Positions 43,209 to 43,216 of a stretch of DNA of 43,216 nt are shown in pieces. Source of the DNA: Lachnospiraceae bacterium (GTDB lineage: Bacteria; Bacillota; Clostridia; Lachnospirales; Lachnospiraceae). The stretch is taken from assembly GCA_013316825.1 (NCBI GenBank), contig WSLY01000020.1, forward strand, positions 1 through 43,216. Direction: 5' to 3'. Numbering within the stretch: the first letter of the stretch is position 1; each line of letters starts with the position of its first letter. The position numbers and the translations under genes were made by a program. The notes beneath the pieces are model-generated. The model ran no database searches. It was not told the origin of the DNA and worked only from the letters and a program-made list of their open reading frames with translations.

Positions 43209-43216
43209 TATTATGA

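Overview
The window looks like a chromosome segment from an anaerobic, spore-forming Firmicute, most likely a Lachnospiraceae (Clostridium cluster XIVa) species. This rests on the spoIIIA operon and spoIVB, the asp23-nusB-xseAB-dxs-tlyA-nadK-argR-recN-spoIVB run, the secG-rnr-smpB-ssrA cluster, AGGAGG-type ribosome binding sites, and strong leading-strand (G-rich, + strand) coding. Nearly every gene lies on the + strand.

Layout. (1) 1-3288: end of spoIIIAD and all of spoIIIAE, AF, AG and AH, which build the mother-cell side of the SpoIIIA-SpoIIQ channel. (2) 3289-5490: a scrambled segment. It holds a palindromic repeat-like element, the first 31 codons of prfC (minus strand), the C-terminal part of deoB (minus strand) and the rest of prfC (plus strand). 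Both genes are broken here. (3) 5780-7108: a transglutaminase-fold lipoprotein. (4) 7095-16755: a probable promoter, then asp23, nusB, xseA, xseB, dxs, tlyA, nadK, argR, recN and spoIVB. This is a conserved mix of RNA, DNA repair, isoprenoid, NADP and sporulation genes; ispA, often found between xseB and dxs, is absent. (5) 16784-19829: gpmI and eno, two consecutive glycolytic steps. (6) 20028-28641: a five-gene peptide ABC transporter (SBP, two permeases, two ATPases). Most subunits carry large insertions, and strong hairpins sit between the SBP and permease genes. (7) 28649-32032: a small DUF3899-like membrane protein, then trkA-trkH potassium uptake. (8) 32039-35604: secG, rnr, smpB and ssrA (protein export, RNA decay and trans-translation). 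(9) 35689-37008: a LysR-like remnant and an AT-rich rtcB RNA ligase gene. (10) 37051-43208: an unknown one-TM protein, a two-component system with an exact 54-bp tandem duplication between its genes, hflX, and a polytopic membrane protein with a Gln/Pro-rich linker.

The points most worth following are: the abrupt third-position base flip inside spoIIIAH, directly next to the deoB/prfC rearrangement; the enlarged Opp transporter, with a roughly 375-residue insertion inside the helical subdomain of OppD; the RNA ligase beside tmRNA; and the 54-bp tandem repeat in the two-component operon. No CRISPR array, insertion sequence with a transposase, prophage, rRNA or tRNA gene was seen. All functional calls come from reading motifs and remembered family features; no database search was run.
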